Origin: Chlamydiota bacterium
GTDB lineage: Bacteria; Chlamydiota; Chlamydiia; Chlamydiales; Parachlamydiaceae
Reading direction: 5' to 3'
DNA length: 64,000 nucleotides
Assembly (NCBI GenBank): GCA_013287815.1
Contig: JABDDC010000001.1
Location: 79,046-143,045, forward strand
Shown here in pieces: positions 35,277 through 44,700 of this stretch (position 1 is the stretch's first letter; the number at the start of each line of letters is the position of its first letter). The notes beneath the pieces were generated by a model. It saw only the letters and a program-made list of their open reading frames with translations, did not search any database and had not been told where the DNA came from. The position numbers were made by a program, and so were the translations under genes.

Positions 35277-36080
35277 TTAAAGACCTTGAAAGCCCATCTT
35301 CATCTTGGTGTAGAAGACATCTAATTCAGAGAGCCACATTTCATCAGGGATAGCTTCGCCATCTATAACTTTCGTTAAATCCCCTTCCATTTTTTTACAA
35401 AGAACGCAGATTTGTGGGAATCCATACGAACCAGAACTACCTGAAATCTTATGTACCTCTACTCTAAATGCATTAAGGTTTGTATTGGAAGGATCCTTCT
35501 GAAGCGCCAAGATCAATTTTTCGATTAGGTCTAGTTTGTCGTAAATCGTTTTTTCGTAGTTTTGTTTTAATTCATCCATCAGCTCAGCCGGAAAAATCTC
35601 TTCTGCTTCTGCAATGAAGCATAGCTGATGAAATAGCTGCTGCACCTCCTCAGGCCTGAGAGGCTTGTCTACAACGTATTTCACTTTCATCTTTTCTTTC
35701 AAAATCCTGAAACTTGCCGCATCCTGGTAGATGCGCGAAAGAAAGGCTATGGGAACTTCAGATCCTTTTTCCCCTCTGATCCACTCCACTAATTCAAATC
35801 CTGAACCGTCCGGTAGATGTCCATCGATGATATAAGCCTTATAATCTGACTTTTCATTGATCCTTTGTTTTGCTTCTCTCATCGTATAAGCCTTATCAGC
35901 TTTTATAGATAAGGTCACGGCAATCCTGTCAAGATAAGAGCAAAAATCGGGATCATCATCCACTACAAGGACTGTATAAGCAAATTCCTTGAGAGGCTCT
36001 GATCTTTTGACAGAATGGATTGCAGTAATTTGCAGCCACTTTTGGATTTGCACAAACTTATCAGAAAAAAAAGGTCTCAT
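35277..36080 (-). CDS. Response regulator with C-terminal HPt domain
   Basis: A 267-residue protein. Residues about 35-155 are a receiver domain: TVLVVDDDPDFCSY (acidic pocket), the phospho-acceptor Asp in YIIDGHLPDGSGFEL, FLSR at the switch and the conserved Lys in VVDKPLRPEE. Residues about 170-255 are a histidine phosphotransfer domain with the acceptor His210 in RVEVHKISGSSGSYGF. There is no DNA-binding domain. It is divergent from the sensor kinase gene at 36347 with the family A palindrome between them. With that kinase and the separate receiver at 39066 it could complete a His-Asp-His-Asp relay. Confidence 0.88.
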   Translation of the reverse strand: MRPFFSDKFVQIQKWLQITAIHSVKRSEPLKEFAYTVLVVDDDPDFCSYLDRIAVTLSIKADKAYTMREAKQRINEKSDYKAYIIDGHLPDGSGFELVEWIRGEKGSEVPIAFLSRIYQDAASFRILKEKMKVKYVVDKPLRPEEVQQLFHQLCFIAEAEEIFPAELMDELKQNYEKTIYDKLDLIEKLILALQKDPSNTNLNAFRVEVHKISGSSGSYGFPQICVLCKKMEGDLTKVIDGEAIPDEMWLSELDVFYTKMKMGFQGL

Positions 36081-36099
36081 GTAAATAATCCTTTAACCT

Positions 36100-36256
36100 G
36101 GAAACGGCGATTGGAAGGGAATGCCAGACGTAAGATTTTGACTCATAATGCGTTGAGACGAAGAGGGCATACCCAGACGGGTAAGCTCACCTTCGTCTCA
36201 ACGCATTCTGAATCAAAAGATTGCATCTGGCACCCCGTTGCAATCGCCGTTTCTAG
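36100..36256. repeat. Family A palindrome, 157 bp
   Basis: The ends GGAAACGGCGATTGGAAGGG and GCAATCGCCGTTTC are inverted. Inside, GCCAGACG / GCATCTGGC and GCGTTGAGACGAAG / CTTCGTCTCAACGC arms pair around a short centre. The same architecture is at 19183-19355 with diverged centres, which suggests transposition or conversion of a whole unit. It sits in the shared upstream region of two divergent signalling genes. Confidence 0.85.
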
Positions 36257-36346
36257 GTTTAATATTTCTCAGAATACATTTCTTCAGATATGAAATCAAT
36301 AAATGTTTAAATGGATTTAAATCGTTGATAAGGTATAAAAGAACTT

Positions 36347-39058
36347 ATGAAAGCAATGATTAAAACTTATTTGCTCAGTGAGTTAAAACACTACTGGGCA
36401 GCCGTTGCCATTTTTTTAGCTGGCTCCCTGCTTACAATAGCAACTTACATCATCTATAAGAATGAAGAACTAAATCAAATAAAGATACAGTTTGACCGCT
36501 TGGCAGAATCCCGACTTCTTCTTATTCAAGAACAAATCAATGAGACGGTACAGCAATTTGAATTTATTAAACAATTATTCTCAGTATCGAAAGCTGCAGT
36601 GGAATCACATCAAATTTTTCATATCATCACCCACAATTCCCTCATTATAGATCCTAATATTGTAGCCATCGGATGGATAGAAAAAAAAGAAACCAGTCAT
36701 ACCAAGGAAACATCCCCTGCCGCCGCAGAGCTTTATTTTGCATCCAACGACCTTGAAGATCCCCGAAAAAATCAATTTTTCCCCGTCGACCTCCTCGAAT
36801 TAGGCTATATCCGAAAACCTTTTTACTTTAACTTAGACGATTTTTCAAAGTTTGAGCAGGCATACAATGACTCACTAAAATCCCCTTCTTTGGTCGTCTC
36901 GAATCCTATCCGCTATTTCCAGGACGGGGAGAAGACTGGAGTATTCTTTTTTAATCCGGTTTTTGATGAAACAGCCACCCCTGTATTTTTAAAGGGCACA
37001 GTGGTCGGATTTACCGACCTAAATACCATTGTAGATACTGTTCGATCGAATATAATACCGGTTGGAATCAATTTTATTTTCTATCTAAAAAATGAAGAAA
37101 AGGAAACGCCTATTTTATTTAGTCCATCTATTATATCACCTGATCCGACAGAAATAAGACCCGACATTCAAGCAACTGAGGAGTCCTGGAGTGTTAATCG
37201 CTTCATAAAAGTCGGCAACCAAACTTGGAAACTTTCCGCACTCCCTACAGCTGGATACCTTGTAGAACATACGCAAAAGGTCAATTGGATTATCCTAATC
37301 ATCGGTTTTTCAACCTCTTTCTTAACCTCCATTTATTTCTTAAACCTTGTCAACAGACGCATTCTGATTGAACAGCAAGTCCAGCAAAGGACCGAGGAAT
37401 TAGCCAGGATCAACCGGATGCTGCAAGGTGAAATTCATTCAAGAGAGATAGCCGAACTAGCAACACTAAAAAAGCAAAACTATTTGCAGAAAAGGCATGA
37501 AGCTTTAGAAGAACTGACAAAATTGAAGATATATGAAATAAGATTAGCTATTCATGATGTCATAGAGAAGACGGCCGCTGTGATGCAAATTGACAGGGTA
37601 AGCATCTGGTTTAAAGCTGGATCTGAAGGCCATCTCATGCTATCTTGCGCTGGACTATATAGCCAGAAGACAAATACATTCACAGATAATCTTGAATTCG
37701 ATTCAAAGTACTTTCCCAACTATTTCCAAGTGTTAACACTATATAAGGACCTAATCATTCCATCTCTTGATTATCCGGAAGTCAATCAAGAACTGGCATC
37801 TTATCTTTCTGCTTTCAATATTATTTCCAAATTAGACATCCCCATCATTTTTGAAGGGAAATTACTTGGAGTTTTATGCTGCGAAGAAACACGATTTCCA
37901 CGCGAATGGGATCTGGATGACCATCACTTTGGACATACCATCGCAGATATCGTGGCCATCATGCTAGAGCAGGAAGCAAGGGTAAAGGCAGAGACAGCCA
38001 TTACAGAAAGGGATGAAAGGATTAAATACATCACCAAAATGGCCTCTGATGCCATTATATCTGTTAATAAAGACAAAAAGATTATTATTTGGAATTACGG
38101 TGCAGAGCAGATGTATGGCTATACTGAACAAGAAATGATGGGAAAACCGCTCACTTTAGTTATTCCGGAACAAAATCTGATGCAAATGACTAACAAGCCA
38201 TTTGAACTCATTAGCAAAAATAAAAATGGTGAATTCTTTCCAATCGAGTTATCCTTTTCTCAATGGAAAATTGGCGATGAGCAATACGATACCGTAATCA
38301 TCAGAGATATTACAGAAAGGAAGGAAAATGAGAAAAAATTAATCAAGGCTATGCGTGAAGCCACAGCAGCCAATAGGGCCAAGAGTGAGTTTCTGACTGT
38401 CGTATCCCACGAATTGCGTACTCCCCTCAATGCCGTTATTGGATATAATCAATGCCTCCTGATGGAAATGGATGGATCGGTTACAAAAGATCAAAAAGCA
38501 AGTTTAAAAAAGATTGAAAAATCATCATTCCACCTTCTCAGCCTAATTAACGACATTCTCGATCTTTCCAAAATCGAAGCCAGCAAAATGGAACTAGAAA
38601 TCTCGACCCTAAATATCGTTGAAACTCTTGTCTCTTGCGTTGATGAAGTGCAGTCCCTTGCCAGTCAGAAAAACTTAAGGATCCAGACATATTTTGAAAA
38701 GCCTTATATATTGATGGAATTTGATAAGACTCGCATTAGGCAGGTCATAATAAATCTGCTTAGCAATGCGATCAAATTCACCGAAAAGGGATCCATTAAA
38801 GTGATGCTCAATAACTTCGCAGATCATATCGAAATTCAAATTGAAGACACGGGTATTGGAATAAGCACTGAAGACTTGTCAAAATTATTTTCCTCTTTTT
38901 CTCAAGCCGATTCATCCATAACAAGAAAATATGGTGGAACAGGTCTTGGATTAGCTATCTCTAAAAAGATTGTCGAATTGCATAGCGGCACCATAGAAGT
39001 CACCAGCACGCCAGGGAAAGGAAGCATATTTATTGTTAAACTATCAAAAATACAATAG
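36347..39058 (+). CDS. Sensor histidine kinase with periplasmic sensor, GAF and PAS domains
   Basis: A 903-residue membrane kinase. A first membrane helix lies at about 12-33 (YWAAVAIFLAGSLLTIATY). A CHASE-like extracytoplasmic sensor of about 280 residues follows (IIDPNIVAIGWIEK), then a second helix at about 313-333 (WIILIIGFSTSFLTSIYFLN). A coiled linker leads to a GAF-type domain (about 370-545; VMQIDRVSIWFK), a PAS domain (about 555-680; ASDAIISVNKDKKIIIW) and the kinase. His688 in VVSHELRTPLNAVIGY is the phosphorylation site, and N, G1 and G2 boxes (NLLSNAIKF, DTGIGIS, YGGTGLGLAISKKI) are intact. No receiver is fused; one is encoded just downstream. The ribosome site is weak. Confidence 0.92.
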   Translation: MKAMIKTYLLSELKHYWAAVAIFLAGSLLTIATYIIYKNEELNQIKIQFDRLAESRLLLIQEQINETVQQFEFIKQLFSVSKAAVESHQIFHIITHNSLIIDPNIVAIGWIEKKETSHTKETSPAAAELYFASNDLEDPRKNQFFPVDLLELGYIRKPFYFNLDDFSKFEQAYNDSLKSPSLVVSNPIRYFQDGEKTGVFFFNPVFDETATPVFLKGTVVGFTDLNTIVDTVRSNIIPVGINFIFYLKNEEKETPILFSPSIISPDPTEIRPDIQATEESWSVNRFIKVGNQTWKLSALPTAGYLVEHTQKVNWIILIIGFSTSFLTSIYFLNLVNRRILIEQQVQQRTEELARINRMLQGEIHSREIAELATLKKQNYLQKRHEALEELTKLKIYEIRLAIHDVIEKTAAVMQIDRVSIWFKAGSEGHLMLSCAGLYSQKTNTFTDNLEFDSKYFPNYFQVLTLYKDLIIPSLDYPEVNQELASYLSAFNIISKLDIPIIFEGKLLGVLCCEETRFPREWDLDDHHFGHTIADIVAIMLEQEARVKAETAITERDERIKYITKMASDAIISVNKDKKIIIWNYGAEQMYGYTEQEMMGKPLTLVIPEQNLMQMTNKPFELISKNKNGEFFPIELSFSQWKIGDEQYDTVIIRDITERKENEKKLIKAMREATAANRAKSEFLTVVSHELRTPLNAVIGYNQCLLMEMDGSVTKDQKASLKKIEKSSFHLLSLINDILDLSKIEASKMELEISTLNIVETLVSCVDEVQSLASQKNLRIQTYFEKPYILMEFDKTRIRQVIINLLSNAIKFTEKGSIKVMLNNFADHIEIQIEDTGIGISTEDLSKLFSSFSQADSSITRKYGGTGLGLAISKKIVELHSGTIEVTSTPGKGSIFIVKLSKIQ

Positions 39059-39065
39059 GTCATTC

Positions 39066-39440
39066 ATGAATACAGAAAAAAAAGAAGTTCTAATCGTCGA
39101 AGATAATGAAGACAACAGCAGTCTTGCAGAAAAGATTTTGCAATATTACGGATTTAACACACACATTGCTTCACATGGTGATGAAGCCTTGAAATACTGT
39201 GAAACCCACAAACCTGATCTTATCTTGATGGACCTTTCCCTTCCTGATATGGATGGAATGGAAGTGACACGTCTTCTCAGGAAAAAAGAAGGATTTCAAA
39301 AAACTCCCGTTATTGCAATAACAGCACATGCCATGAGAGGGATCCAGGAAATCTCAAAGAATGCCGGACTGGATGATTTTTTATCTAAGCCCTTTCTACC
39401 AAATGACCTTATTGCGATCGTTAAGAAACACCTGACTTAA
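39066..39440 (+). CDS. Stand-alone receiver-domain response regulator
   Basis: The ATG at 39066 is 7 bp after the kinase stop; an earlier in-frame start at 39033 would lie inside the kinase gene and lacks family homology. The 124-residue protein is a single receiver domain: EVLIVEDNEDNSSLAEKI, phospho-acceptor Asp in LILMDLSLPDMDGMEV, TAHAM at the switch and Lys in FLSKPF. No output domain. It is translationally linked to the kinase and can pass phosphate to the HPt protein encoded at 35277. Confidence 0.93.
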   Translation: MNTEKKEVLIVEDNEDNSSLAEKILQYYGFNTHIASHGDEALKYCETHKPDLILMDLSLPDMDGMEVTRLLRKKEGFQKTPVIAITAHAMRGIQEISKNAGLDDFLSKPFLPNDLIAIVKKHLT

Positions 39441-39454
39441 GCCCCTTTAACTGA

Positions 39455-39589
39455 ATGAAGAACACGCAGCAGATAATAAGCTCACTTTCTATAACAGAAG
39501 GAGGATTCTTTACCACGGGCATCAACGATGATGCAGAAATGCAGGAAGAACATGCGAAAATCGCACCTAAGAAGAAAAATAAATTTTAA
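39455..39589 (+). CDS. Possible 44-residue small protein
   Basis: An ATG-to-TAA frame fills most of the gap between the receiver and the next gene. The product starts MKNTQQIISSLSITEGGFFT and ends with the basic tail KIAPKKKNKF. No ribosome site stands before the ATG, and a GGAGG inside the frame at about 39500 has no good start after it. It may be real (small and basic-tailed) or just leader sequence. Confidence 0.25.
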   Translation: MKNTQQIISSLSITEGGFFTTGINDDAEMQEEHAKIAPKKKNKF

Positions 39590-39606
39590 AATTAAGGAAG
39601 AAATCT

Positions 39607-40146
39607 ATGACACGCATTAAACAAGTCACTAAAGATGAAGCAAAGGGTGAGGTTAAAATCATCTACCAGGATATTGAAAAGAAAATGGGAATGATTCCAA
39701 ATATCTTTCAAAACATGGGCAACTCCCCTGTCGCACTTAAAGCCTTTCTCAATTTAAATGAAGCGGCCGGGCAAACTAGCCTAAGCCCTAAAATTAGAGA
39801 GCAATTGGCACTCATTGTTGCCCAAACTAACAACTGCAACTACTGCCTGTCAGCCCATACTTTGATAGGAAAAATGGTCGGACTTCCCGATCAAGAATTG
39901 CTGCTCGCACGCCAGGGAGAAGCCAAGGATCCAAAGACCCAGGCCATTCTTAAATTTGCGCAGAACGTCGTTAAGAATAAAGCGCAGGTGACCAATCAGG
40001 ATGTCAGTGCACTAAAAGCTGCTGGTGTTACGGATGGCGAGCTAGTTGACATCGTGTTTGTCATCATCGTCAACATGTTTACTAACTACTTTAATCTCGT
40101 CACGGATCCCACGATCGATTTCCCTTTGGCGCCAAAATTAAACTAA
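39607..40146 (+). CDS. Carboxymuconolactone decarboxylase/AhpD-like protein
   Basis: A 179-residue helical protein of the AhpD-like superfamily. It has the family's redox and proton-relay motif EQLALIVAQTNNCNYCLSAH with CxxC and the His three residues on (Cys-Asn-Tyr-Cys-Leu-Ser-Ala-His), and the earlier signature MGMIPNIFQNMGNSPVAL. Members with this arrangement reduce peroxides or act as CxxC alkylhydroperoxidases. A ribosome site AAGGAAG lies 7 nt upstream. It ends at the strong dyad that also ends the kinase-like gene on the other strand. Confidence 0.9.
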   Translation: MTRIKQVTKDEAKGEVKIIYQDIEKKMGMIPNIFQNMGNSPVALKAFLNLNEAAGQTSLSPKIREQLALIVAQTNNCNYCLSAHTLIGKMVGLPDQELLLARQGEAKDPKTQAILKFAQNVVKNKAQVTNQDVSALKAAGVTDGELVDIVFVIIVNMFTNYFNLVTDPTIDFPLAPKLN

Positions 40147-40156
40147 AGGGTAAAGG

Positions 40157-40196
40157 CTAAGGAGATTTGACCGCGGCCGCGGTCGAATTTCCTTAG
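40157..40196. terminator. Bidirectional terminator-like dyad between convergent genes
   Basis: CTAAGGAGATTTGACCGCGG at 40157-40176 pairs with CCGCGGTCGAATTTCCTTAG at 40177-40196, with only two positions off perfect (both G-U in RNA). The right arm overlaps the stop codon of the minus-strand kinase-like gene. It has a GC-rich centre and AT-rich base, symmetrical for both strands. Confidence 0.75.
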
Positions 40197-41164
40197 TTCT
40201 TTAGCTCTTCCGCAATTTCCCAATGGGCATGGAACTTTGGTTGCATGGTGTTAAAGGCAGGACCGATGATCTGTTCCAGTTGTGCGTCCAGGAAGATTTC
40301 TATCTGGGGATAGTTTTCTTTTACCCAGCGGCGCAGCCTATAGGTCTTGGTAAAAAGCTCCTGATGATAAAAATCGGGCTGCTTGTATTTGTTGTTGAGG
40401 ATAAACTGGCCGATATCGATATGTATCGGCTGACCATCGATAACTCCGGTATTCTGTAAAAGAGCATGATCGTTGTCACCGATGCCACGTTGATATTCGT
40501 ATACGATCATTCCTAGAAGCTTTGAGAGGATCTTCTCAGCCCGATCATTTTGCTTGGCCATTTTAAATTCTTTCAAAACATCTTCCAGCGGTGTGGCTCT
40601 TTTCTGAATGCAAAACTCCATCTCATCGAGATTCAACAGATGCCGGAAACCCATTTTATCATAAATGGTCAACTCTATATTCAGCTCTTTTGTCTTGTTA
40701 AGATGGACATAGATAAGTCCCGATTCATCTTTGAGATAGTCAAAAGCGATCTTCCAGCTTGTCACAAAGACATTTAACTTGTTCCATTTCTGCTCGATCT
40801 TTTCTTTGCGGTATTGATCAATACCAGGAAAATATTCCACCCAAGGCTGCAAACGGAAACGTTGGTACTTGAAAAATTTGATCACGTATTTACCATCATC
40901 GCTGAGGAATACATAGGATTGACATCCCTTCCCTAAGTAACGGTAAGGTTGATTCAAGGCAGTCTTCGTCTCACGTAATTCTACTGCCGTTAAGGGGCGG
41001 ATCTGCCATTGGGGCTGAAAGGAGAAATCAGAGGAAATGTTCTCAATTGAAAACCCATCAGTAAGGCGGTAATAAAGCCTAATAGCACCATAGAAAGCCA
41101 AGAAGGCCAAAATGACCAGTCCTATCCCCTTCCACCATACAGAAATCTTTCGATATAAAGCCAT
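40193..41164 (-). CDS. Membrane-anchored protein-kinase-like protein
   Basis: A 323-residue protein with one N-terminal membrane helix (GIGLVILAFLAFYGAIRLYY, about 13-33) and a kinase-like body. A glycine-rich loop YLGKGCQSYVFLSDDGKYVI with Lys in VIKFFK fits the nucleotide-binding N-lobe. A catalytic-loop-like GIGDNDHALLQNTG and a DFG-like PIHIDIGQF follow in order. Spacing is that of small or atypical kinases such as the aminoglycoside or Kdo kinase superfamily. No family name can be assigned. The kinase body follows the single helix, probably on the cytoplasmic side. It is divergent from fabI across about 157 bp. Confidence 0.65.
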   Translation of the reverse strand: MALYRKISVWWKGIGLVILAFLAFYGAIRLYYRLTDGFSIENISSDFSFQPQWQIRPLTAVELRETKTALNQPYRYLGKGCQSYVFLSDDGKYVIKFFKYQRFRLQPWVEYFPGIDQYRKEKIEQKWNKLNVFVTSWKIAFDYLKDESGLIYVHLNKTKELNIELTIYDKMGFRHLLNLDEMEFCIQKRATPLEDVLKEFKMAKQNDRAEKILSKLLGMIVYEYQRGIGDNDHALLQNTGVIDGQPIHIDIGQFILNNKYKQPDFYHQELFTKTYRLRRWVKENYPQIEIFLDAQLEQIIGPAFNTMQPKFHAHWEIAEELKN

Positions 41165-41321
41165 TAGATTAATCCTTAAAAGTAGAAATCGTACCTAACA
41201 ATTGATAAAAAGTCCACGTAGAATTATGATACTGGAATTCAGAGCAGGGACAGTATACTTTGGCGTAGCTTGCACCTACTCCGAATTACATTATGATTAA
41301 CATCTTACAATAGGATGACCC

Positions 41322-42221
41322 ATGTTAAATATTAATCTTAAAGGAAAAAAAGCATTTATAGCCGGGATCGGCGATGATCAAGGCTTTGGATGGGCTATCG
41401 CAAAGGTGTTGGCTGAGGCCGGGGCAGAAATCATCGTAGGGACATGGACTCCAATCTTAAAAATTTTTACTCAAAGCCTTTCTTCAGGCAAATTTGACCA
41501 TTCGCGTCAGCTCAGCAACGGATCAAAATTGGAATTTTTAAAAGTTTATCCGCTGGATGCTTCTTTCGACAAGCCGGAAGATGTACCGGAAGAGATCAAA
41601 GAAAACAAAAGGTACAAAGATGTGGGCGGCTATACCATTTCTGAAGTTTCCGAGGCCATCGGCAAAGATTTTGGCAAGATAGATATCTTCGTCCATTCAT
41701 TGGCCAACGGACCCGAAGTGCAGAAGCCTTTGCTGGAAACTTCCCGCAAAGGGTATCTGGCAGCCTTGAGCTCTTCCTCTTATTCTTTCGTGAGCCTTCT
41801 GGCACACCTTGGACCGCATATGAATTCAGGCGGATCGGCCCTCTCGCTGACCTATATCGCATCGGAAAAGGTAATCCCTGGATATGGGGGGGGAATGAGC
41901 TCGGCCAAAGCGGCCCTGGAAAGCGATACGAGGACACTGGCCTGGGAAGCAGGACGAAAGTGGAATATCAGGGTTAATGTGATCTCCGCCGGCCCCCTGG
42001 GCAGCCGTGCCGCCAAAGCCATCGGATTCATTGAAAAGATGATCGACTATGCCAAAGCTAACTCACCTCTTGCAAAAGAGCTGAATGCCGGCGAAGTAGG
42101 CAATGTGGCTGCGTTTTTAGCATCCCCCCTAGCGTCTGCAATAACCGGAACGATTATCTATGTCGACAATGGAATGCATTCAATGGGTGTGGCGGTGGAT
42201 AGCCCTTGCCTGGCGAAGTGA
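41322..42221 (+). CDS. fabI: Enoyl-[acyl-carrier-protein] reductase (NADH)
   Basis: A 299-residue FabI of the plant/chlamydial type, longer than the E. coli form. It starts with the dinucleotide loop [20 protein letters not shown] and carries the family's HSLANGPEV and the Y-x6-K active site of [13 protein letters not shown], then [16 protein letters not shown] and a [10 protein letters not shown] end. It catalyses the last step of each fatty-acid elongation cycle. A HAD hydrolase gene lies nearby, as in C. trachomatis (CT103-CT104). A diverged family C motif lies just upstream at 41274-41286. Confidence 0.96.
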   Translation: MLNINLKGKKAFIAGIGDDQGFGWAIAKVLAEAGAEIIVGTWTPILKIFTQSLSSGKFDHSRQLSNGSKLEFLKVYPLDASFDKPEDVPEEIKENKRYKDVGGYTISEVSEAIGKDFGKIDIFVHSLANGPEVQKPLLETSRKGYLAALSSSSYSFVSLLAHLGPHMNSGGSALSLTYIASEKVIPGYGGGMSSAKAALESDTRTLAWEAGRKWNIRVNVISAGPLGSRAAKAIGFIEKMIDYAKANSPLAKELNAGEVGNVAAFLASPLASAITGTIIYVDNGMHSMGVAVDSPCLAK

Positions 42222-42313
42222 TTGAAGGATAAGTAGCGCGCAAATTTCAACGCAAAGATGCAAAAGAAAAGGTCTTTGCCTCTTTTATTTTTTGGTGCCT
42301 TTGCGTTTAAATT

Positions 42314-43780
42314 TTAGCGAGTCGTCACCCATACTGCCACCTTGATGCGCACTCTAGGATCCCTTCGGATTGTCCTCACAAAGAGATTCCAGTCGTAGGC
42401 TTCGAAGCGGAGGTCTCCGTTATGTAGAGCTTGCGAGGGCCTGTTGCCATGAGAAATATGCCCCAAAAACTGTCCAGAACCATCCACCACTTCAAAATTG
42501 AGGGATATTTTGTGATCGCCTAATTCGAGAGTGACTGCCTGTCCAAATTCAAAGGTTGTTGCTGTAAATCCATCAACATGGATTTCGTAATCAGGATGGA
42601 AATCAAAATAGAAATTAATCTCTCTTTGCTTCTCCTTATCCTGCAGATCGATTTCCCGGTCAAGGTCAAGAAACAACTCACATCCGTTTTCCTTCACCTG
42701 ATACTCAATCGTTGAACACTTGCATCCCTGACAAACGAATGTATGGGCGAATTTGGAATCGCCCCACACAATCTTCAAAGGAGAGTATGTATTTTCTAGA
42801 GAGACCTGGGAAACTCTTTTCTCTAGCAAAGCCATTGAACTAAAAGAAACCCATTTTTGTCCTTTGTAAGTCCCTTCAGTACTATCTGCAGGCTTTAGCT
42901 GCACCGGATCGATCGGCTGAATGAGTGCTGCTTGCAAGTGATAGATATCTAAAGCCTCGCACCTGTGTGCAAAAGTTCCAAAAAAAGTACCCATGAATAA
43001 GTCATACAAATTGGGCTTAGGCTCTTGCTTAAGCTGCAATTCACGCACTCCGGGTCCAACAAAGGCGCACACATCCTGATTCCATGTATTGACGATATAA
43101 TCCTTTAAGGGCTGCCATCTTTCTTCTGCAAAGAAATTGATGTCAGCCATCTGCAAAGCAATCAGGAGGTCTGACAAATACTCTGTTGAACACCAGGCTT
43201 CTCTTTCCTCGGCCAGCTGGCCGAGCATCAGATTTCCACCAGCTACCCACTCCTCGTTTTTCTGCAGCCTACCGACGGCAACCAATCCGGCAGCGAAACG
43301 GGCAGCCATCGAATAGGGCATTGGGTATTCTTGATGCTGGGTCAGGCCATACTGGATGAGCCGCTGAATGGAATCATCCAATTTGGCTCTGAGGTCTCCT
43401 CCGAGAACATGACCAAAATGTTTGATTGTCCAGTAAAGGGGGGCCAGGATGTCGATCCCGCCCAAGGAATCTCTACAGGCAGGATATTCGTGCAGATAAA
43501 CAGGGAAATTGCCTTTTGGATGTTGAAAATGGAGCAGATTAGTCACCACCACTTTAGCTTCATTGATATTCTCGTGCATTTTCGATCGTAATAACGCCAA
43601 CGCAAACAGGAAATTTTCATAAAGCGGGATCGCATGATATGGATCCCCTTGTTTCTGATGGGGGAAAAAATGGATGTAACCGGTCTGTGGACTTTGGAAA
43701 TGCCGGCCGGCCTCAATCGCTTTTTCAATAAGCCCTTTGATCTTTTCAAAAGGGCCTCCTTCCAGTTTCGCTAGCATCAT
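42314..43780 (-). CDS. Unknown protein with alpha/alpha-toroid-like N-terminal and beta-rich C-terminal part
   Basis: A 488-residue protein of no family I can name. Residues 1-270 show a regular series of helix pairs (IPLYENFLFALALLRSKM, ILAPLYWTIKHFGHVLGG, WCSTEYLSDLLIALQMADIN), as in six-hairpin glycosidases, polysaccharide lyases and epimerases. Residues about 300-488 are strand-rich with Cys in FVCQGCKCSTIEY, as in a lyase-type beta sandwich. No signal peptide is seen. It lies 2 bp after the HAD hydrolase gene on the same strand, so the two may act on the same sugar or glycan, an inference from position. Polysaccharide lyase or glycoside-processing activity is a guess. Confidence 0.7.
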   Translation of the reverse strand: MMLAKLEGGPFEKIKGLIEKAIEAGRHFQSPQTGYIHFFPHQKQGDPYHAIPLYENFLFALALLRSKMHENINEAKVVVTNLLHFQHPKGNFPVYLHEYPACRDSLGGIDILAPLYWTIKHFGHVLGGDLRAKLDDSIQRLIQYGLTQHQEYPMPYSMAARFAAGLVAVGRLQKNEEWVAGGNLMLGQLAEEREAWCSTEYLSDLLIALQMADINFFAEERWQPLKDYIVNTWNQDVCAFVGPGVRELQLKQEPKPNLYDLFMGTFFGTFAHRCEALDIYHLQAALIQPIDPVQLKPADSTEGTYKGQKWVSFSSMALLEKRVSQVSLENTYSPLKIVWGDSKFAHTFVCQGCKCSTIEYQVKENGCELFLDLDREIDLQDKEKQREINFYFDFHPDYEIHVDGFTATTFEFGQAVTLELGDHKISLNFEVVDGSGQFLGHISHGNRPSQALHNGDLRFEAYDWNLFVRTIRRDPRVRIKVAVWVTTR

Positions 43781-43782
43781 TA

Positions 43783-44640
43783 TTATAGTTCTCCTGCTTT
43801 TACAACAGCTTTTTGCAATCCTTCGATGATTCCATTTACCAATGCTGATGGCGCCACGATATCAGCAATATCTAACAAAGACCTGGGTCCATTCGCCATG
43901 ACAACTTTGACATCGGCAACCTCGAGCATACTCAGGTCGTTGTAGTCGTCTCCGGCAGCGATAATAGGGATGTGGTCGGCGAAATTTTTGGCAAAGTTTT
44001 TCAATGCTAACCCCTTTGTAGCTTCGGCATGCGTTCCCTGGATCACAAAATAGTTCCGATCAAACGGGTCTAGGTTAGGGGGGGCATGTAATCCCAATTT
44101 CTGGATAGCATGGCTTAAAGCAAACGCCTGCGGTTCATCCGCAAAACATTTGACGGAAGAAAAAACAGAAATGGGAAGACCATCAAAGGATTCGACGGCC
44201 TGGTATCGTTCTTTTAAGGTAGATGACCTTCGTTGAACATACTCAAGCAGGGACTGAGACATTCTATCCGGTCTGTAATAACAGATATCGTGATTCTCCA
44301 ATCCGGAATAAATGATATAGTCCGTTTTAAATTGGGAACAAACTTCATTCATTGCAGGGATGATTTCGTTGCTCAAATACTTGCGTACGACAATTTGTTT
44401 CGATGGCAGCTCAATCAACAATGATCCGTTTTGCACTGCCAAGATATAAGAGAATGGCATCACATTTAAAGTTTGGTAGCTCCACTGAAAGGGACGCCCG
44501 GTAATAAAAATCATTTGCCAGCCGCTTCGCGCTAAAGAAGAAAGAAAATCAATGACTTGCGGTGCCACGGCATGGGCTTCCGGTGTGATCGTCCCATCAA
44601 TATCTAAAGCGATAATTCCTTTTGGAGATTCAAATTTCAT
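43783..44640 (-). CDS. HAD-superfamily (Cof-like) phosphatase
   Basis: A 285-residue hydrolase with intact HAD motifs: DIDGTIT with both Asp at the N-terminus (ALDIDGTITPEAHAVAP), FITGRPF for motif II, and AAGDDYNDLSMLEVAD for motif IV, with a C2-type cap between. It removes phosphate from a sugar phosphate or nucleotide-like substrate. In C. trachomatis a HAD gene (CT103) is next to fabI (CT104); here fabI is about 1.6 kb away with one gene between. It is first in a two-gene operon with the toroid protein. Confidence 0.9.
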   Translation of the reverse strand: MKFESPKGIIALDIDGTITPEAHAVAPQVIDFLSSLARSGWQMIFITGRPFQWSYQTLNVMPFSYILAVQNGSLLIELPSKQIVVRKYLSNEIIPAMNEVCSQFKTDYIIYSGLENHDICYYRPDRMSQSLLEYVQRRSSTLKERYQAVESFDGLPISVFSSVKCFADEPQAFALSHAIQKLGLHAPPNLDPFDRNYFVIQGTHAEATKGLALKNFAKNFADHIPIIAAGDDYNDLSMLEVADVKVVMANGPRSLLDIADIVAPSALVNGIIEGLQKAVVKAGEL

Positions 44641-44700
44641 AGTAAAATAATTATTGTTAAGGGTAATGTAGAGTTTAACCTATTGGAGTTTATTATACCT

